This document shows, piece after piece, positions 27,009-35,695 of a DNA stretch of 61,774 bases. The stretch is from assembly GCA_021295785.1 (NCBI GenBank), contig JAGWBR010000003.1, positions 1 through 61,774 of the forward strand, written 5' to 3'. Source of the stretch: Gemmatimonadota bacterium (lineage in GTDB: Bacteria; Gemmatimonadota; Gemmatimonadetes; Palauibacterales; Palauibacteraceae). The stretch's first letter is position 1; every line of letters begins with the position of its first letter. Below the pieces are notes generated by a model, which saw nothing but the letters and a program-made list of their open reading frames with translations, searched no databases and was not told where the DNA came from. The position numbers were made by a program, and so were the translations under genes.

Positions 27009-27470
27009 TCAGCAGAAGACGCCGGCAAGAAACGCCTCTCGATTGCTCATCTCCGGCGGCTCGTCGGCGTAGGCTGCCGCCTCCGCCGCGGCCAGGGCCT
27101 CTGGATCCCACAGTTCGATGCGCTGTACGCGCCCCGCCACGATCACGTCACGTTTCAGGCCCACGGCCTCTCGCAAACCGGGCGGGATCAGGAATCGGCC
27201 CTGCGCGTCAAACAGCCTCTGCACCGCGTGCCGGGTCACTGCTACGACGCGGTTGCGGCGGGCCGGTTCTTCCCTGGCGCTTTCCAACAACCTTGCCTGC
27301 ACCTCCAACCAGTCCTCGGGCGAGAACAAAGCCAGGCACCGTTCGCCAATTCGCGCAAGGAAAAAACCGTCGTGCCCGCGACCGCGCCGGAATTCCACAG
27401 GCAGGCTCACCCGTCCCTTGGCGTCGATTTGACGCGGGTGATCCCCGACAAATGTCTGTTGTTCAGCCAT
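27009..27470 (-). CDS. mraZ: transcriptional regulator MraZ
   Basis: MraZ is an AbrB-fold DNA-binding protein that usually represses its own dcw operon by binding GTGGG-type repeats. The 153-residue product has two SpoVT/AbrB-like halves: HPRQIDAKGRVSLPVEFR near the N-terminus and LFDAQGRFLIPPGLRE in the middle. The ATG at 27470 has a strong GGGAGGGGG binding site seven bases upstream. It is the first gene of the dcw cluster. Confidence 0.95.
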   Translation of the reverse strand: MAEQQTFVGDHPRQIDAKGRVSLPVEFRRGRGHDGFFLARIGERCLALFSPEDWLEVQARLLESAREEPARRNRVVAVTRHAVQRLFDAQGRFLIPPGLREAVGLKRDVIVAGRVQRIELWDPEALAAAEAAAYADEPPEMSNREAFLAGVFC

Positions 27471-27523
27471 TTGGCCCCCTCCCGTACCATCCCCATCGTA
27501 AACGTGCACCGTAGGGTACGCAA

Positions 27524-27579
27524 CCCACTTTGCACCACATCACTCTACTACACCCCACTGTTCTGTGTCAAATGCCCAC
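27524..27579 (-). promoter_or_regulatory. dcw promoter with GTGGG boxes
   Basis: Upstream of mraZ on the minus strand lies TTGACA (27571-27566), an 18-base spacer, and TAGAGT (27547-27542), a good sigma-70-type match. Three GTGGG boxes lie at 27579-27575, 27558-27554 and 27528-27524: one just upstream of the -35, one in the spacer and one just downstream. In other bacteria MraZ binds repeats of this kind. The spacing here (21 and 30 bases, near whole helical turns) is wider than the roughly 10-base repeats usually described, so the MraZ link is an inference. Confidence 0.6.
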
Positions 27580-27639
27580 CAGGAACCGCTTCTGGGCACG
27601 GGGCCGGACACAACAACTGGGGACCGGGGTTTCGGGCAC

Positions 27640-27671
27640 AAAAAAAAGCCCGGCGCCAACAGGCGCCGGGC
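27640..27671 (-). terminator. rho-independent terminator of the TPR gene
   Basis: A perfect 10-base-pair stem (GCCCGGCGCC / GGCGCCGGGC) with a four-base loop occupies 27648-27671. On the minus strand it is followed by eight T (27647-27640). It lies 40 bases after the stop of the TPR gene at 27711 and shields the dcw promoter from read-through. Confidence 0.9.
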
Positions 27672-27710
27672 CGTGAAGCCGGGCGGGCGCGAGTTCTAGC
27701 CCGCCCCCGT

Positions 27711-29537
27711 TTAGCGCTCGCAGGCAGACAGCATGATCTGCTCCTGCCGGAACACCTGCTCTTCCGCCGCTGCCCGAATCTGCCCCTGGTTGTTGGCCTG
27801 AAAATCTCCGGCGCGCGACAGCGGACCGGCCACGCCCTGGAACGCAACCAGTGCTCGTTGGGCAGGTTCGCAGGCTTCGTCGGTATTGGCGGCGTCCAAT
27901 TGGGTGCCGGTCAGATACCTGCCGTATCCCAAGAAGAAATTGATCTGGTTGGTCAACTGGGCACTCTGGGCAAACTCCAGCGCAGCCTCAAAGAGCGATG
28001 CCGCTCGCCCCAAGGCACCGACGTTGATGTTGTGAGGCTCCTCCACCTGCATTTGAGGCTCCATGTGACGCTGGAAGGCATATCCGAACAGTTCGCCGGC
28101 GGCAATGTCGCCGTCAGCACCCCCCGCAATCGCTGCCCCGAACCCCTCGACCGCACCATCAACGTCGCCGGCCCGCAACCTTATCGCCGCCAGCCGACTC
28201 TGGCCTCCGGTAAGGTCAGGGTTCAGAGTAACCGCCTGCTCAAATTCCGCAACCGCCAGGTCAAACATATTCCGGTCAACGTAAATGCGGGCACGGAAGT
28301 CATGGACCTGAGACAGCAGCACTTCCCGGCTCGGCCCGGCTTCGCCGTTATCTCCGCCCTGGCCACCATGGTTCCCCGACTCGAGCATCTCCAGCGCGGC
28401 ACCGGAGGCGTCAAGCGCGGCCTCCTGGTCGCCCAGCGCGTAATAACCGTCGGTGATGCTAATGAGCAACTGGGGCGGTGCCTCGTCGCCGCGGGCGGCC
28501 CTCACCCGTTCCAAAGCCTCGATGCCGATGCGGATGGTCTCCGGATCGGTGACCACACCACCGGTGCGCCCGGCGTTGAGCGCGATGCTGCCCAAATACT
28601 CGTTGAGGGGGATGTTCTCGGGATCCCGCTCCAGTCCCTGCTGGACAATCTGCATGGCGGCCATGTGGGTGCCGGCGCTGCTCAACTCATAGGCCACGCG
28701 CAACCGGACGTCCACCGCGTCCGGTTGGAACTCGAGGTACCTGTTGGAGTACTCGAGGCTCTTCTCTGTATCGGCAAGCTGCGCGAACACATACCCGAGA
28801 GACTGAAGGGCCTGCAAATCGGCCCCCTCGACTTCGTCAAAGGCGAGCAAGTCGTCCCGGGCTGACGCCCAGTCCTCCAGCAGCATGTGGGCCCGGCCGC
28901 GCAGGTAGTAGGGGCGCACAGCCGCAGGGTTCATTTCCAACGCCGCGGTGCAGTTGCGAATGGCCTCGTTTGGCTGGCTGGAGTTAAGGTAATCTGCGCA
29001 GAACGCAATAGACCTGAGGTATTCGACGCCTTCTTCGAATCCTGCCATGACCATCGAGGCCGCGTCCCGCCAGTCGCGCTCCTCGCCGACCATCACCGGA
29101 TCGATGGGAAGCTCGTCTTGGCTGGCCGGATCAACGAACGCGACGTCAACCGAGATCCCGGAGGCCCCGACCTCGGCCATTCCCGTCATCACCAAACCTG
29201 CCTTCATCAGGGCGCCGAGCTGCCGCCACTCGATAGTGCCCAGATCCTCCTGGCGCATGTCCAGATCCCTGAGTCGGTCACGCACCTCGTCCCTGTCAAT
29301 GGGATTGTAGCCGGGGAAATCACTCAGGAGCCGTCTTATCTCGTCCGCAACGCGGACGCCGAACCGACTCCCAACGGGGTCTGCCGTTTCGACCGGGGCA
29401 ACTAGTACCTGGACCGACCGGGACTCTTGAGCGCGCGCCGTTTCCGGGGCGGCCAGCGAAGACATGGCCGCGCCTGCAAGGCCGGCAAACAACACTGCGC
29501 AGGTGGTACGCTGCGGTCGAGGGATGCTTCTGGTCAT
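27711..29537 (-). CDS. secreted TPR-repeat protein
   Basis: The 608-residue product has a signal peptide (MTRSIPRP, hydrophobic core, cleavage near AAPETARA-QE). A domain of about 150 residues follows that resembles the periplasmic TolB-N/CsgG-like fold (VQVLVAPVE, then DEIRRLL). TPR-type helix pairs then run from about residue 160 to the end (AIRNCTAALEMNPAAVRPYYLRG is the clearest). The ATG at 29537 has an AGAGGA site nine bases upstream. It is probably a periplasmic scaffold; its partner is unknown. It is a single-gene transcript bounded by the terminator at 27640-27671. Confidence 0.75.
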   Translation of the reverse strand: MTRSIPRPQRTTCAVLFAGLAGAAMSSLAAPETARAQESRSVQVLVAPVETADPVGSRFGVRVADEIRRLLSDFPGYNPIDRDEVRDRLRDLDMRQEDLGTIEWRQLGALMKAGLVMTGMAEVGASGISVDVAFVDPASQDELPIDPVMVGEERDWRDAASMVMAGFEEGVEYLRSIAFCADYLNSSQPNEAIRNCTAALEMNPAAVRPYYLRGRAHMLLEDWASARDDLLAFDEVEGADLQALQSLGYVFAQLADTEKSLEYSNRYLEFQPDAVDVRLRVAYELSSAGTHMAAMQIVQQGLERDPENIPLNEYLGSIALNAGRTGGVVTDPETIRIGIEALERVRAARGDEAPPQLLISITDGYYALGDQEAALDASGAALEMLESGNHGGQGGDNGEAGPSREVLLSQVHDFRARIYVDRNMFDLAVAEFEQAVTLNPDLTGGQSRLAAIRLRAGDVDGAVEGFGAAIAGGADGDIAAGELFGYAFQRHMEPQMQVEEPHNINVGALGRAASLFEAALEFAQSAQLTNQINFFLGYGRYLTGTQLDAANTDEACEPAQRALVAFQGVAGPLSRAGDFQANNQGQIRAAAEEQVFRQEQIMLSACER

Positions 29538-29791
29538 TACTTTTTTCCTCTTGTAAATACTTGGCAATCGGGTAATGGCGGGGGGTTTGACTAAAGTCGG
29601 CTGCTCCCGGCTCGCGACTCCGGCACGGGGCCGCCACCCCGTACCGGACTCGGCGTCGCAAATCCAGAATAATCGGCTAACCGGTATTTTTTGGGTGTTG
29701 GGGCAGATTCCGCAAGCAAGACCCGGCCAGCCGGGAGAACCGGAATACCGTCCGCGGGCATCCGGTGCAGCCCGGGGAACGGGGTTCATCC

Positions 29792-30295
29792 TCAGACGCG
29801 TCCACCGGAGATTTCGTCGCCGTCGGCGGAGCGCCGCTCGCGTTCCGCCACCTTGGTCCGCAGGTTCTTGGCGAACCTCCCGAACAGGGCGTCCGCGGCG
29901 GGTCTGGCGAAACCAGAACTACCAATCAGCCCGATGCGCCCGCGGAGCTTGAGCGACTGCAGGATCCGAACCTGGGTGCCGCCGGTACTGGCCTCGCTCA
30001 GGAAGCTGGACATGGCCAGATCAATTCGCCCGATCGCACGTGCCTTGCCCGAACCCGTCATCCGGGCCCGCCGCTTGCTTTTGTCGAGCTCGTCAAAACG
30101 GAGAATCCCTGCAAAAACGGCGACAACCGGCCCTGCGCGGACGCCGATTTCGCCGCTGTAAACCCGGTCGCCGATTTTCCCGCGGAGGCGGGCACCAGGC
30201 AGACAGCTAACGACCGCGTCAGGGTCGGTCAGAACTTCCCAGACAGTATCCACCGAGCTGGGCACGGTGAATTCCTGCCGGATTTCAATCGCCAC
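29792..30295 (-). CDS. CoxG-like SRPBCC protein
   Basis: The 167-residue product is an SRPBCC (START-like) domain of the CoxG type: EFTVPSSVDTVWEVLTDP at the N-terminus and CLPGARL early on, the hallmark of carbon monoxide dehydrogenase subunit G. CoxG proteins bind lipids or quinones and help anchor or mature molybdenum hydroxylases. No cox catalytic genes are nearby, but MoeA, XdhC and MocA-like genes lie 6-12 kb away. The GTG start lacks a clear binding site. A general lipid-binding role is the alternative. Confidence 0.75.
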   Translation of the reverse strand: MAIEIRQEFTVPSSVDTVWEVLTDPDAVVSCLPGARLRGKIGDRVYSGEIGVRAGPVVAVFAGILRFDELDKSKRRARMTGSGKARAIGRIDLAMSSFLSEASTGGTQVRILQSLKLRGRIGLIGSSGFARPAADALFGRFAKNLRTKVAERERRSADGDEISGGRV

Positions 30296-30354
30296 TAGCT
30301 ACTGGGTATTTCTGTTCGCCGGCTTGGTGGAACAACCCGCCCCGGCGGTGTGAC

Positions 30355-30639
30355 CTACTTGACCTTGTCGCGGAGCCCCTTGCCGGCCTTGAAGAACGGA
30401 ACGGTGGAGGCCGCGATATGAATCGTCTGGTTGGTCCGGGGGTTGCGGCCCATGCGGGCTGGCCGGTCACGGGTGCCAAAGGTCCCGAAGCCCACAACGG
30501 AGAACTTGTCGCCCCCCGCGAGCTGCTCGGCGATCAGGCCGTCGCTCGTGGAGAAGATGGCGTCAATCGCGTCCTTGGCGGCTTTCTTGCTGATCCCCGC
30601 ACGGTCACCGACGGATGCTGCGAATTCGTCTTTGGTCAT
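30355..30639 (-). CDS. hup: HU-family DNA-binding protein
   Basis: The 94-residue nucleoid protein has the HU/IHF fold: MTKDEFAASV, the GFGTFGTRDRPARMGRNPRT beta arm, and FFKAGKGLRDKVK. The proline at the tip of the arm is replaced or shifted by one residue (GRNPRT is kept). The ATG at 30639 has an AGGAAC site. HU bends DNA without sequence preference. Confidence 0.93.
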   Translation of the reverse strand: MTKDEFAASVGDRAGISKKAAKDAIDAIFSTSDGLIAEQLAGGDKFSVVGFGTFGTRDRPARMGRNPRTNQTIHIAASTVPFFKAGKGLRDKVK

Positions 30640-30702
30640 TCTGGTTCCTGTCGCTCCCCAGCTCAGGTGAGTGTTTTCGGGCCCAACGCTCTGAAGGGCC
30701 CG

Positions 30703-31014
30703 TCAGTGTCCTTCTGCCGAGAACACTGCCCTGTGCAACCGCATTCCCAACAACTTGAACACCAACATCGCCCCCCTCCCGAGCAGCATTGCCGGGATCG
30801 CCGAGGGAATAAGTATGTCGCCGAAAATCCCGATGTCCATCGGGACCGTAACAAGCCGGATCAGATAGAAGGTCGCCAAATAAAGGCCCAGCAGGACCAC
30901 GAGCCCGATGGCCTGCTTCCCGGCGGAAGCGCCGTGTTCAACGTCGTACATGCCTCCAAGGTGAATGGCGGCGCCCACCCAGAAAATTGCGACTGCCGCA
31001 AGCCAGTCCACCAT
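30703..31014 (-). CDS. small integral membrane protein
   Basis: The 103-residue product has three predicted membrane helices (about residues 3-19, 37-57 and 64-85) and a basic C-terminus. The ATG at 31014 follows a GGAGACGGG site; the frame further upstream is Gly/Arg-rich and unconvincing. I do not recognise the family. It is on the same strand as HU with a 63-base gap and could share its transcript. Confidence 0.65.
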   Translation of the reverse strand: MVDWLAAVAIFWVGAAIHLGGMYDVEHGASAGKQAIGLVVLLGLYLATFYLIRLVTVPMDIGIFGDILIPSAIPAMLLGRGAMLVFKLLGMRLHRAVFSAEGH

Positions 31015-31305
31015 TCCCGTCTCCGATTGAAGGTCGCCGTTTGATGCTGCGCGGGGTCCACCGGCCCGGGGTCCCACGGACCGCCACCCAGAACCTCGTA
31101 CACCCTCCCGGTCCCCCGCCCGCAGCCCATGTTACCCAATGAAGCAGGGGCTGTAAAGAACCGGCGGGCCGCGGGGCAGCCCCGCGGGACCTACCAGACG
31201 GGCGGGCGGGCGCTATTTTCCTGAAAATGAAGGGGCTTGCCGCCGCGCGGCCCTTTCGCTGCGCCGACCATGATAGCGAACTGATCCTACGGGAAGGGAC
31301 TGGTC
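31015..31305. other. divergent intergenic region with hairpin
   Basis: About 290 bases separate divergent genes. It should hold promoters for both directions, though I see no strong sigma-70 match. A perfect 8-base inverted repeat (CCGCGGGG / CCCCGCGG, loop CAG) lies at 31169-31187 without a T run, so it is more likely an operator or chance GC palindrome than a terminator. Confidence 0.4.
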
Positions 31306-32409
31306 ATGAAGGCCCCGTCGCTGACGCTTGGCATTGAGGAAGAGTACCAGGTCGTCCACCCGGAGACCGGGAAGCTCACTTCGTTCATCACGGAGATTCT
31401 CGACGAGAAGGAGAAGGGCGAAACCGAGATCTTACCGGAGCTGCACCAGGCCTGCGTCGAGGTCGCCAGCCGGGTTTGCGAAACAGTGCAGGATGCCCGG
31501 GCGGAGGTAATCCGGATGCGCCGGCTCGTCCGGGACCGTGTCGGCCAGAGCGGGCTGCGCATTGCCGCCTCGGGCACTCACCCTTTCTCCACCTGGTCGG
31601 AACAGAAAATCACGCCGCTCGATAGGTACGTCGGGCTGCGCGAGGATTTGCAGGAAGTGGCCGACCGGAACCTGATTTTCGGGATGCACGTTCACGTGGG
31701 GATCGAAGACCGCGAATTCCTGATCGACGCGATGAACGTGTCACGTTATTTCCTGCCCCATGTGCTGGCACTCTCCGCGTCGTCACCGTTCTGGGAGGGT
31801 CGCAGCACCGGCCTCCACTCCTACCGAACCATCATCTGGGCCAATTTCCCGCGCACCGGAATCCCGATGAGTTTCGGCAGCGCCGGCGAGTACGATCATT
31901 TCGTGGAGACGATGGTCAGATCGCGCACTGTCGAGGATTCGAGCAAGATCTGGTGGGACCTGAGGCCCAGCAATCGTTTCCCGACCCTCGAATTCCGGGT
32001 ATGCGACATGTGCACGCGGGTCGACGAGGTGGTGTGCATTGCCGCGATTTTCCAGGCCATCGTGGCCAAGTTGTGGAAACTGCGCCAAGACAACCTGACG
32101 TTCCGCCTCTATCCCGAGGCGTTGATGGCCGAAAACAAGTGGCGCGCCGCCCGGTACGGCATTCAGGGGAAGCTGATCGATTTCGGCAAGCAGTCCGAGC
32201 ACCCGGCCAAGGCTCTGATCGCCGAGATGGTCGAGTGGTTTCTGGATGACATCGTGGACGACCTGGGCACCCGCGCCGAAGTGGAATACGCGCTGCGGAT
32301 CTTGAAGGAAGGGACCAGCGCCGACCGTCAGATGGCTGTGTACCAGGAGAGGGGCGACATGGCCGAGGTGGTTCGCCATCTCACGCGGGAGACTACCGAG
32401 GGGTTGTGA
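31306..32409 (+). CDS. YbdK-type carboxylate-amine ligase (glutamate-cysteine ligase 2 family)
   Basis: The 367-residue cytoplasmic product opens with LTLGIEEEYQVV, the ATP-grasp-like signature of GCS2 proteins. It keeps FGMHVHVGI, HSYRTIIWANFPRTG and the LEFRVCDM block. Members ligate an amine to a carboxylate; some have weak glutamate-cysteine ligase activity, and the true substrate is generally not known. The ATG has a GGAAGGGAC site. It overlaps the transporter gene downstream by 4 bases (GTGA), so the two are translated together. Confidence 0.88.
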   Translation: MKAPSLTLGIEEEYQVVHPETGKLTSFITEILDEKEKGETEILPELHQACVEVASRVCETVQDARAEVIRMRRLVRDRVGQSGLRIAASGTHPFSTWSEQKITPLDRYVGLREDLQEVADRNLIFGMHVHVGIEDREFLIDAMNVSRYFLPHVLALSASSPFWEGRSTGLHSYRTIIWANFPRTGIPMSFGSAGEYDHFVETMVRSRTVEDSSKIWWDLRPSNRFPTLEFRVCDMCTRVDEVVCIAAIFQAIVAKLWKLRQDNLTFRLYPEALMAENKWRAARYGIQGKLIDFGKQSEHPAKALIAEMVEWFLDDIVDDLGTRAEVEYALRILKEGTSADRQMAVYQERGDMAEVVRHLTRETTEGL

Positions 32410-33974
32410 CCCCCGCGGGGAGAAAATCCACCGTTGGGCTGCTGCTGGGGGCGGGGGCGTTCCTGGCGCTGCTGGCGTTCCCGCTCTACCCCTCCAACCC
32501 CGAGGCCAGCCGGCTTGCCGCGATAGCCGCCGTGATGTCCATCTGGTGGGTCACCGAGGCCGTCCCGCTGTTCGCCACCGCCCTGGTGCCCCTGACCCTG
32601 TTCCCCCTGCTGGGAATCATGGCAGGGACAGAACTCGCTCCGCTCTACTTCAACAGCACCATTGTTCTGTTTCTGGGCGGGTTTCTGATCGCCCTGACGA
32701 TGGAGAAATGGAACCTGCACCGCCGGATCGCGTTGTGGGTCATCGCCCAGATCGGGGGCGGCCCGGCGCGGCTGGTTCTGGGTTTCATGCTGGCGTCGGC
32801 CTTCCTGTCGATGTGGATATCGAATACCGCCACCGCGGTGATGATGGTGCCGATGGCGCTGGCGGTGGTCCTCAAGACGGAAGAGACGTTCGGTGCCGAA
32901 AACGCTGCCCCCCTGGCCGCCGGCCTCATGCTGGGCGTGGCCTACGGGTGCTCCATCGGCGGGTTGACGACGCTGGTCGGGACTCCGCCCAACTTGGCCT
33001 TTCAGCGGATCTTCGAGATCACTTTCCCTGACGCGCCCCTTATTGCTTTTGGCCAGTGGGTGGCCGCCGCGTTGCCGATCGGCGCAGTGCTGCTAGCAGT
33101 TACGTGGCTGCTTGTTGCCAAGGTCTTTTACCGGGCGCCGGCGACTCTTCAGGCGGGCAGGGGCGTGATCCAGGAAGAGCGCCGTGCCCTCGGCCGGATC
33201 ACCCGGGAGGAACGGGTCGTGTCGGTTGTTTTCGGTCTGACCGCACTGCTCTGGGTATTCCGGCGAGACCTGGAGCTGGGGTTTGCTTCGGTACCGGGCT
33301 GGTCCCGGCTGCTCCCCTACCCCGATCTGTTGGACGACGGTACCGTGGCGATCGCAATGGCCTCGGTGTTGTTTTTCATTCCGGCCCGCCGACCGCCGCC
33401 GGGGGGGTCAGCCGGTGCCGCGGCTCTTCCGGGCGGAGGGCTGATCGGGCGGGTGTTGAAGAACCGGGTGATGGGGCCGGAAGTTATCCCGCGGGTACCC
33501 TGGAACATCGTGCTGCTGTTCGGAGGCGGATTCGCGCTTGCGGGCGGGTTTCAGGAGACAGGGCTGGCGGGGCTGATCGGGGACCACCTCGCCGTGCTGG
33601 CTGCGATGCCGACGTTTCTGCTGGTGCTCTGCGTTTGCCTGGCGCTGACCTTTCTGACCGAACTGACGAGCAACGCCGCCACCACCGAGATGATCCTGCC
33701 CGTGCTCGCGGTGGTCGCGGTGAACACGGGCATACACCCTCTGCTGATCATGGCCCCCGCCACGATTTCCGCGTCTTGCGCCTTCATGCTGCCGGTCGCC
33801 ACGCCGCCCAACGCCATCGTGTTCGGCAGCGGACGCCTCAGGGTGGGGCAGATGGCGCGCGTCGGGATTTGGCTCAACCTGGCGGGGGCGCTGATCATTA
33901 CGGCACTGTTCTCGTGGCTGGCCCCCGCAGCCCTCGGGATAGAAGGGACCGGCCTCCCGGACTGGGCGCGCTAA
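32406..33974 (+). CDS. DASS-family sodium/anion symporter
   Basis: The 522-residue membrane protein belongs to the divalent anion:Na+ symporter (SLC13) family, whose members import dicarboxylates, sulfate or phosphate. It has 11-12 hydrophobic helices and the two paired SNT-type motifs that line the substrate and sodium sites: SMWISNTATAVMM (about residue 140) and LTSNAATTEMILPV (about residue 420). A GTPPNLAF loop follows the first and ATPPNAIVF follows the second. The GTG start overlaps the ligase stop. The co-transcribed ligase suggests the imported acid may be its substrate (inference). Confidence 0.9.
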   Translation: MTPAGRKSTVGLLLGAGAFLALLAFPLYPSNPEASRLAAIAAVMSIWWVTEAVPLFATALVPLTLFPLLGIMAGTELAPLYFNSTIVLFLGGFLIALTMEKWNLHRRIALWVIAQIGGGPARLVLGFMLASAFLSMWISNTATAVMMVPMALAVVLKTEETFGAENAAPLAAGLMLGVAYGCSIGGLTTLVGTPPNLAFQRIFEITFPDAPLIAFGQWVAAALPIGAVLLAVTWLLVAKVFYRAPATLQAGRGVIQEERRALGRITREERVVSVVFGLTALLWVFRRDLELGFASVPGWSRLLPYPDLLDDGTVAIAMASVLFFIPARRPPPGGSAGAAALPGGGLIGRVLKNRVMGPEVIPRVPWNIVLLFGGGFALAGGFQETGLAGLIGDHLAVLAAMPTFLLVLCVCLALTFLTELTSNAATTEMILPVLAVVAVNTGIHPLLIMAPATISASCAFMLPVATPPNAIVFGSGRLRVGQMARVGIWLNLAGALIITALFSWLAPAALGIEGTGLPDWAR

Positions 33975-34075
33975 CTCCGCTCCCGACCCCGGGCTAGATT
34001 TGCAGCCGGTGTCGGCGGCTCTGACCACGGGCCCGACCACGGCACTGACACGGCCCAATTCCACAGGGGGAGACG

Positions 34076-35689
34076 ATGAGATCAAACGGATCAGGCAGCA
34101 GAATCGCAACGGGGTTGGTGACCGCCGTGCTCGGCGTGTCGGGATGGGCCGCGCCCGCTCAGTCTCAATTTGAAGGCGTTGGCTCCGTCTCCTTCCCAGC
34201 CTCCACGTCGCCCGAGGCGCACCAGCACTTCCTGCGCGGCGTGTCGATTCTGCACAGCTTCGGGTGGAAGCAGGCGCGTGCGGAGTTTCACGCCGCACAG
34301 GCCATCGACCCCGACTTCGCACTGGCCTATTGGGGCGAGTCAATGGCCTACAATCACCCGCTTTTCTCGGGCATGGACACCACCGACCCGCGGGCGGCGC
34401 TGGAGCGGTTGGGCGCAACACCGGAGGAGCGCCTGGCCAAGGCCCCGACCGCAAGGGAAAAAGGGTTCCTGCGGGCGGTTGAGGTTCTGTGGGGCGAAGG
34501 GGACCAACAAGAGCGCCGGGTGGGTTACATGGAGGCGATGGGCGAACTCTACGAGGCCTACCCCGACGATCCCGAGGTGGCCGCCTTCCATGCCCTTGCC
34601 CTGCTGGGTGCAACGCAGGCCACCGGAGATCTCTCCGGCCGCTGGAACGTGCAAGCTGGAGCCATCGCTCTGCGTCTGCTGAACCGGTACCCCGACCATC
34701 CCGGTGCCGCGCATTACGCGATCCATGCATTTGACGAACCCCTGCTCGCGCCGCTGGCGCTCGACGCCGCGCACGTGTTCGCCGGGATCGCGCCGGCTGT
34801 CGCCCACGCGCGCCACATGCCGTCACACATCTTCATACAACACGGGATGTGGGAAGGAGTGTCTCAGAACAACCAGTCGGCCTACGACGTGGCCGTGGAA
34901 CTTTGGGAACCCGGAGACCCGCTGGGTGACGCGGTCCACCCTCTGGACTGGGGGCATTACGGAGACTTGCAGCGCGGGGACTACGAGAAAGCGCGGATCT
35001 GGATGGACCGCCTGGCGGCGATGGTCGAAAACGAGGGCTTTGGGGGTGGAGCGGCTTCTGGTGTCGAGCGGGCAGCCCGTGCCATCCCGTTGCTTGCCGC
35101 CCGCTACACCGTGGAGACCGAGGAGTGGTCGATCTCCCCGGTCACCGAGGACGCGTCGAGCCAGCAGGTCCTGGCGACGGCGCTGAGCGCGTGGCACATG
35201 GGCAACAGGGGGGAAGTAATCGACGAAACGGTTGAGGAGATGGGCCGTCGTTCTAACGGAACCGGCTACGACCACGTGATCCACAGCCAGGTGATGGCCA
35301 TTGCAGCCGCGAACGCCGGCATGCCTGGAACGGCGGTGCGGCACATGGACGAAGCCCAAGAAGCTGTCGAGGCCATGGCACCCCCGAGAGGCTCGGCCAA
35401 CCCTGTTAAACCTGTTCACGAGCTCTACGGGGAGATCCTCCTGGCCCTGCGCCGTCCCGCGGAGGCAGCAGAGAAATTCGAAATTTCGTTGCTCCGTATG
35501 CCCGGACGGCCGCGTTCGCTGCTTGGACTGGCTCGTGCGCACGCTGGAGCGCATGATCGCGCGGCCGCGGCGGAGGCCTACGGACGGCTGGCCGATTTGT
35601 GGGCCGGCACCGGTCTTCCCGAACTCGGCGAAGCCGAGGCCTTTCTGGCCGACGACCAAGAACAGACCGACTCCGAGAACAGGCGGTAA
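34076..35689 (+). CDS. secreted TPR-repeat protein
   Basis: The 537-residue product has a signal peptide (residues 1-30, cleavage near PAQS-QF) and helical repeats of TPR type across its length, e.g. FHAAQAIDPDFALAYWGES. The middle contains HYAIHAFDEP and ARHMPSHIFIQHG, a pattern I recall from a widespread family of uncharacterised secreted TPR proteins. The His-rich loops could bind metal. The ATG has a GGGGGAG site. It is followed after 6 bases by the next gene. Confidence 0.75.
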   Translation: MRSNGSGSRIATGLVTAVLGVSGWAAPAQSQFEGVGSVSFPASTSPEAHQHFLRGVSILHSFGWKQARAEFHAAQAIDPDFALAYWGESMAYNHPLFSGMDTTDPRAALERLGATPEERLAKAPTAREKGFLRAVEVLWGEGDQQERRVGYMEAMGELYEAYPDDPEVAAFHALALLGATQATGDLSGRWNVQAGAIALRLLNRYPDHPGAAHYAIHAFDEPLLAPLALDAAHVFAGIAPAVAHARHMPSHIFIQHGMWEGVSQNNQSAYDVAVELWEPGDPLGDAVHPLDWGHYGDLQRGDYEKARIWMDRLAAMVENEGFGGGAASGVERAARAIPLLAARYTVETEEWSISPVTEDASSQQVLATALSAWHMGNRGEVIDETVEEMGRRSNGTGYDHVIHSQVMAIAAANAGMPGTAVRHMDEAQEAVEAMAPPRGSANPVKPVHELYGEILLALRRPAEAAEKFEISLLRMPGRPRSLLGLARAHAGAHDRAAAAEAYGRLADLWAGTGLPELGEAEAFLADDQEQTDSENRR

Positions 35690-35695
35690 CCGGAA

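Noticed and set aside
31169-31187. Perfect GC-rich hairpin as a terminator
   Set aside because: No T run follows on either strand and it lies between divergent genes, where no transcript should end.
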